Positions 12,956 to 16,010 of a DNA stretch of 16,010 bases are shown here, in pieces (positions within the stretch are counted from its first letter, which is position 1; each line of letters begins with the position of its first letter). This stretch comes from an uncultured Collinsella sp. (lineage in GTDB: Bacteria > Actinomycetota > Coriobacteriia > Coriobacteriales > Coriobacteriaceae), in NCBI GenBank assembly GCA_900555515.1, contig USLO01000020.1, positions 1 through 16,010 on the forward strand, in the 5' to 3' direction. Below the pieces are notes generated by a model that searched no databases, was not told where the DNA came from, and was given only the letters and a program-made list of their open reading frames with translations. The translations under genes were made by a program, and so were the position numbers.

Positions 12956-15697
12956 GTGGCAGACGATATCAACAACAATGAGGGTATGGACGATGCCGGC
13001 GACGCCGGCATGCCCGATGATCTGAAACGCCTGCTTGCCCGCGCCGAGCAGGGTGAGGACGGCGATCCGGACGCCTATAACCCCGATGCCGATGATGATG
13101 AGGAAGAGGACGACGACGCCGAGCTCGAGGAGAGTTTTGGCGAAGTCGACCGTGGCGCCTCGGCCGGCGAGGATATCAACGGCGGCCAGCTCCAGATTTC
13201 GGAGTTCGGCCGTGAGATGAAGCAGTCGTTCATCGAGTACTCGATGTCGGTCATCACCGCCCGCGCCCTGCCGGACGTGCGCGACGGCTTAAAGCCGGTG
13301 CACCGTCGCATCCTGTACGCAATGAACGAGAGCGGCATCTACCCCAACCGTCCGCACAAGAAGTCGGCCTGGACGGTCGGCGAAGTTATCGGTAAGTACC
13401 ATCCGCACGGCGACTTCGCGGTCTATGAGGCTATGGTCCGCCTGGCACAGTGGTTCTCCATGCGCACGCCGCTCATCGACGGTCACGGCAACTTCGGCAA
13501 CATCGACGGCGACGGCGCCGCCGCCATGCGTTACACCGAGAGCCGCCTGGCAAAGCCCGCCATGGAGCTCCTGCGTGACCTGCAGAAGGACACCGTCGAC
13601 TGGCAGCCCAACTACGACGAATCGCTCGCCGAGCCCCAGGCGCTGCCCGCGCGTTTCCCCAACCTGCTGGTCAACGGCAGCCAGGGCATCGCCGTCGGCA
13701 TGGCCACCAACATCGCCCCGCACAATCTCACCGAGGCGATCGAGGCCACCTGCTACCTGATCGATAATCCCGACGCCACCGTCGACGAGCTTATGCAGAT
13801 CATGCCCGGTCCGGACTTCCCCACCGGCGCCATCATCATGGGCAGCGCCGGCATTAGGCAGAGCTACGAGACCGGCCGCGGCTCCATCACCGTGCGCGCA
13901 AAGGCCCATGTGGAGTCCACCAAAACCGGCCGTAGCCGCCTGGTCTTTACCGAGATTCCCTACATGGTCAACAAGGGCACCCTGCAGGAGAAGATCGCCC
14001 AGCTCGTCAACGACAAGCGCATCGAGGGTATCTCGGATATGCGCGATGAGTCCAACCAGAAGGGTATCCGCCTGGTCATCGAACTCAAGAAGGGCGTCAT
14101 CCCGCAGGTCGTGCTCAACAACCTGTACAAGTACACCTCGCTGCAGACGACCTTTGGCGCCAACAACCTGGCGCTTGTCAACGGCGTTCCCAAATGCCTG
14201 AGCCTGCGCGAGATGCTGCAACACTACATCGACCACCAAGTCGACGTCGTCACCCGCCGCACCCGCTTTGATCTCAAGAAGGCCCAGGCGCGTGCCCATA
14301 TCCTCGAGGGCTACCTGATGGCTCTCGACCATATCGACGAGGTCATCAGCATCATCCGCTCCTCGCAGACCGACTCTGAGGCCAGCAGCCGCCTAATCGA
14401 GCGCTTTGGCTTTACGCCCGAGCAGACTACGGCCATCCTCGAGATGAAGCTGCGCCGCCTGACCGGCCTGGAGCGCGACAAGATTCAGGAAGAGCTGGAC
14501 GGCTTGCGCCGCGCCATCGCCTACTACGAGGACCTGTTGGCGCACGAGGAGAAAATCCTGGGCGTCATCAAGGAAGAGATGCGCGAGATTTCCAAGAAGT
14601 TCGGCGACAAGCGCCGCACCGAGATCAGCCATGTCGAGAAGGACCTGGACGTCGAAGATCTGATTGCCGACGAGGACATGGTCGTGACCATCACCCACAC
14701 CGGCTACGTCAAGCGCATCCCGGTGGCCGCCTACCGTGCCCAGAAGCGCGGCGGCAAGGGCGTGTCGGGCGTCAACCTTAAAGAGGACGACGTTATCGAC
14801 GAGATGTTTATCGCGTCCACGCACGAGTACGTGCTGTTCTTCTCGAGCAAGGGCAAGGTCTATCGCCTGAAGGTGCACGAGCTGCCGGTGGGTACGCGCC
14901 AAGCGCGCGGTACCGCGATCGTCAACCTGCTGCCCTTCGAGGAAGGCGAGAAGATCGCGAGCGTCATCAGCTGCCGCGAGTTCCCGGCCGACGAGTACCT
15001 GATGTTTGCCACCAAGAGCGGCATGGTCAAGAAGACCGTGATGAGCGCCTACGACCGTAGCCGCCGCGACGGCCTGATCGCCATCAACCTGAGGGACGAC
15101 GACGCGCTGCTCGCTGTACGCCGCGTGCGTGAGGGTGACAAGATCATCATGGCAACCACCGCGGGCAAGGCGATTATGTTCCCCGAGGACCAGGTGCGCG
15201 CTACCGGTCGCGATACCAGCGGCGTCCGCGGCATTAGCATGAAGGATGGCGTGAGCGTTCTTGGTATGGAGATTACCAACGGTAACGGCGACCTGTTCGT
15301 CATTACCGAGCGCGGCTACGGCAAACGCACGCCGGTCTCGGATTATCCGGAGCAGAACCGCGGCGGTCAGGGTGTCTACACCATCCAGATGACCGAGCGC
15401 AAGGGTAACCTCGCAGCCATGAAGACGGTGGGCCCGCAGCATGAGCTGTTCATCGTGACGGAGGGCGCGACGGTCATTCGCGTCAAGACCGACGAGATCA
15501 GCCAAACCGGTCGCGCCACCCAGGGCGTCAAGATGATGACCGTCGACGATAACGACCGCATCTGCGCCGTAGCCCGCATGACAGCCGCCAAAGAGAAGCC
15601 CGAAGGCGAAGCCACAGAAGACGGCTCTGCCCCTGAAGAAACTCCTGTCGATCTAGGCGACGGCGACGACATGCCAGAAGATCTCCTCGACGAGTAA
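12956..15697 (+). CDS. gyrA: DNA gyrase subunit A
   Basis: GyrA cuts and rejoins DNA in gyrase. GTG 12956 follows GAGGAGG. The first ~75 residues are an acidic extension (DADDDEEEDDDAELEES at 44-60) absent from E. coli GyrA, whose numbering is offset by 71. The breakage domain follows, with YSMSVITARALPDVRDGLKPVHRR and catalytic Tyr193 in AAAMRYTESRL. The quinolone-resistance region reads HPHGDFAVYEAMVRLAQ: Phe154 takes the place of E. coli Ser83 and Glu158 that of Asp87. The C-terminal pinwheel carries the GyrA box QKRGGKG (596-602) needed for DNA wrapping and supercoiling. An acidic tail (~878-913) ends the protein. A strong terminator follows. Confidence 0.98.
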   Translation: MADDINNNEGMDDAGDAGMPDDLKRLLARAEQGEDGDPDAYNPDADDDEEEDDDAELEESFGEVDRGASAGEDINGGQLQISEFGREMKQSFIEYSMSVITARALPDVRDGLKPVHRRILYAMNESGIYPNRPHKKSAWTVGEVIGKYHPHGDFAVYEAMVRLAQWFSMRTPLIDGHGNFGNIDGDGAAAMRYTESRLAKPAMELLRDLQKDTVDWQPNYDESLAEPQALPARFPNLLVNGSQGIAVGMATNIAPHNLTEAIEATCYLIDNPDATVDELMQIMPGPDFPTGAIIMGSAGIRQSYETGRGSITVRAKAHVESTKTGRSRLVFTEIPYMVNKGTLQEKIAQLVNDKRIEGISDMRDESNQKGIRLVIELKKGVIPQVVLNNLYKYTSLQTTFGANNLALVNGVPKCLSLREMLQHYIDHQVDVVTRRTRFDLKKAQARAHILEGYLMALDHIDEVISIIRSSQTDSEASSRLIERFGFTPEQTTAILEMKLRRLTGLERDKIQEELDGLRRAIAYYEDLLAHEEKILGVIKEEMREISKKFGDKRRTEISHVEKDLDVEDLIADEDMVVTITHTGYVKRIPVAAYRAQKRGGKGVSGVNLKEDDVIDEMFIASTHEYVLFFSSKGKVYRLKVHELPVGTRQARGTAIVNLLPFEEGEKIASVISCREFPADEYLMFATKSGMVKKTVMSAYDRSRRDGLIAINLRDDDALLAVRRVREGDKIIMATTAGKAIMFPEDQVRATGRDTSGVRGISMKDGVSVLGMEITNGNGDLFVITERGYGKRTPVSDYPEQNRGGQGVYTIQMTERKGNLAAMKTVGPQHELFIVTEGATVIRVKTDEISQTGRATQGVKMMTVDDNDRICAVARMTAAKEKPEGEATEDGSAPEETPVDLGDGDDMPEDLLDE

Positions 15698-15737
15698 GAG
15701 GAACTAGCTGATAGAAAATATCAGACCCCATATATCG

Positions 15738-15771
15738 GCGGTCGGCGCACCTGCGCGCCGACCGCTTTTTT
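15738..15771 (+). terminator. Rho-independent terminator after gyrA
   Basis: A perfect 11-bp GC-rich stem (GCGGTCGGCGC with GCGCCGACCGC) closes a 6-base loop and is followed by six T residues. It lies 40 bases past the gyrA stop. Confidence 0.95.
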
Positions 15772-15787
15772 GACAACCTTGGACCCC

Positions 15788-15923
15788 GTGCCCGCCGAGT
15801 GGGCGAGATGGGTTAGGCTTGTCGCGAGTTCCGCACGCAAAGAAGGCCACTTAATGTGGCCTTCGTCTTGCGCAGGACTGTCCGAGCAGCAAGCCTAACC
15901 CATCTCGCCCACTCGGCGGGCAC
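15788..15923. repeat. 136-bp nested palindrome with perfect 34-bp arms
   Basis: The arms 15788-15821 and 15890-15923 are exact reverse complements over 34 bases, starting GTGCCCGCCGAGTGGGC. Inside is a second hairpin, GAAGGCCAC-TTAAT-GTGGCCTTC (15842-15864), flanked by pairing CGCAA and TTGCG. Its centre lies within three bases of the centre of the outer arms. No reading frame of note and no T-run are present. It fits a small non-coding mobile element or intergenic repeat, or a structured RNA, inserted between the gyrA terminator and the tRNA promoter. Confidence 0.85.
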
Positions 15924-15948
15924 CCTCCAAAGTTTTTCAAAAAAGTTG

Positions 15949-15978
15949 TTGACGCGCGCGTAACGACTCGTCTAATAT
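15949..15978 (+). promoter_or_regulatory. Sigma70-type promoter of the tRNA gene
   Basis: TTGACG (15949-15954) is followed after 18 bases by TAATAT (15973-15978). A GC-rich stretch, GCGCGCG, lies in the spacer. The predicted transcript start near 15985 is only a few bases before the tRNA. Confidence 0.8.
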
Positions 15979-15992
15979 ATCCCTTGCGCGAT

Positions 15993-16010
15993 GGACCTGT
16001 AGCTCAGTTG
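15993..16010 (+). tRNA. 5' end of a tRNA gene, probably tRNA-Ile
   Basis: GGACCTGTAGCTCAGTTG is the acceptor stem, the U8-A9 pair region and the start of the D-arm of a tRNA. The gene is cut by the window edge, so the anticodon is not visible. A tRNA-Ile, often paired with tRNA-Ala, commonly follows gyrA, and the acceptor sequence fits; the identity is inferred. Confidence 0.8.

Noticed and set aside
15842..15864. Inner hairpin as an intrinsic terminator
   Set aside because: Neither strand has a proper T-run after the stem, and the gyrA terminator already lies at 15738-15771.

Overview
The window is the replication-origin region of a high-GC actinobacterium. The order is parA, three parS sites, rsmG, jag, yidC, yidD, rnpA, rpmH (leftward), then a GHKL-ATPase gene, dnaA, dnaN, recF, a DUF721/DciA-like gene, gyrB, gyrA and a tRNA (rightward). 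Gene order, protein sequences and the unusual ATPase gene before dnaA suggest class Coriobacteriia, probably Collinsella or a close relative. This assignment comes from memory of the families, not from a search.

Left end (1-760): this part does not belong with the rest. It holds the end of one unknown gene, the start of a second that resembles accessory genes of Firmicutes conjugative elements, and about 113 codons of a MATE-family transporter. The MATE piece then runs into the middle of parA. Two abrupt junctions, near 415-430 and 752-766, cut parA to its first ~114 codons. A chimeric assembly or library artefact is the simplest explanation; a real rearrangement that destroyed parA is the alternative.

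Leftward block (764-4202): rpmH, rnpA, yidD, yidC and jag form one operon from a strong sigma70-type promoter (TTGACA-18-TACAAT) and end at a strong terminator before rsmG. The rpmH, rnpA, yidD and yidC products serve the ribosome, RNase P and membrane-protein insertion. The parS sites between rsmG and parA are spaced exactly 39 bp apart.

Origin (4203-7878): two intergenic regions carry repeats of a non-canonical DnaA-box-like motif, TTTTC(A/G)ACA. They lie on either side of the gene pair GHKL-ATPase and dnaA. The dnaA-dnaN gap also holds a run of DnaA-trio triplets followed by an AT-rich stretch, the layout of the Bacillus subtilis unwinding site. The ATPase gene encodes an intact ATP-binding GHKL domain, a long Gln/Pro/Tyr/Met-rich linker and a C-terminal winged helix. 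I know of no function for it, and it is the best candidate here for an undescribed origin-linked factor.

Rightward block (7879-15697): dnaN, recF, the DUF721 gene, gyrB and gyrA supply the sliding clamp, gap repair, a probable helicase-loading factor and DNA gyrase. GyrA has Phe at the position of E. coli Ser83, a classic quinolone-resistance change, and an acidic N-terminal extension of about 70 residues. A 101-bp imperfect palindrome separates gyrB from gyrA. A 136-bp nested palindrome with perfect 34-bp arms lies between the gyrA terminator and a tRNA promoter. The window ends 18 bases into the tRNA gene.
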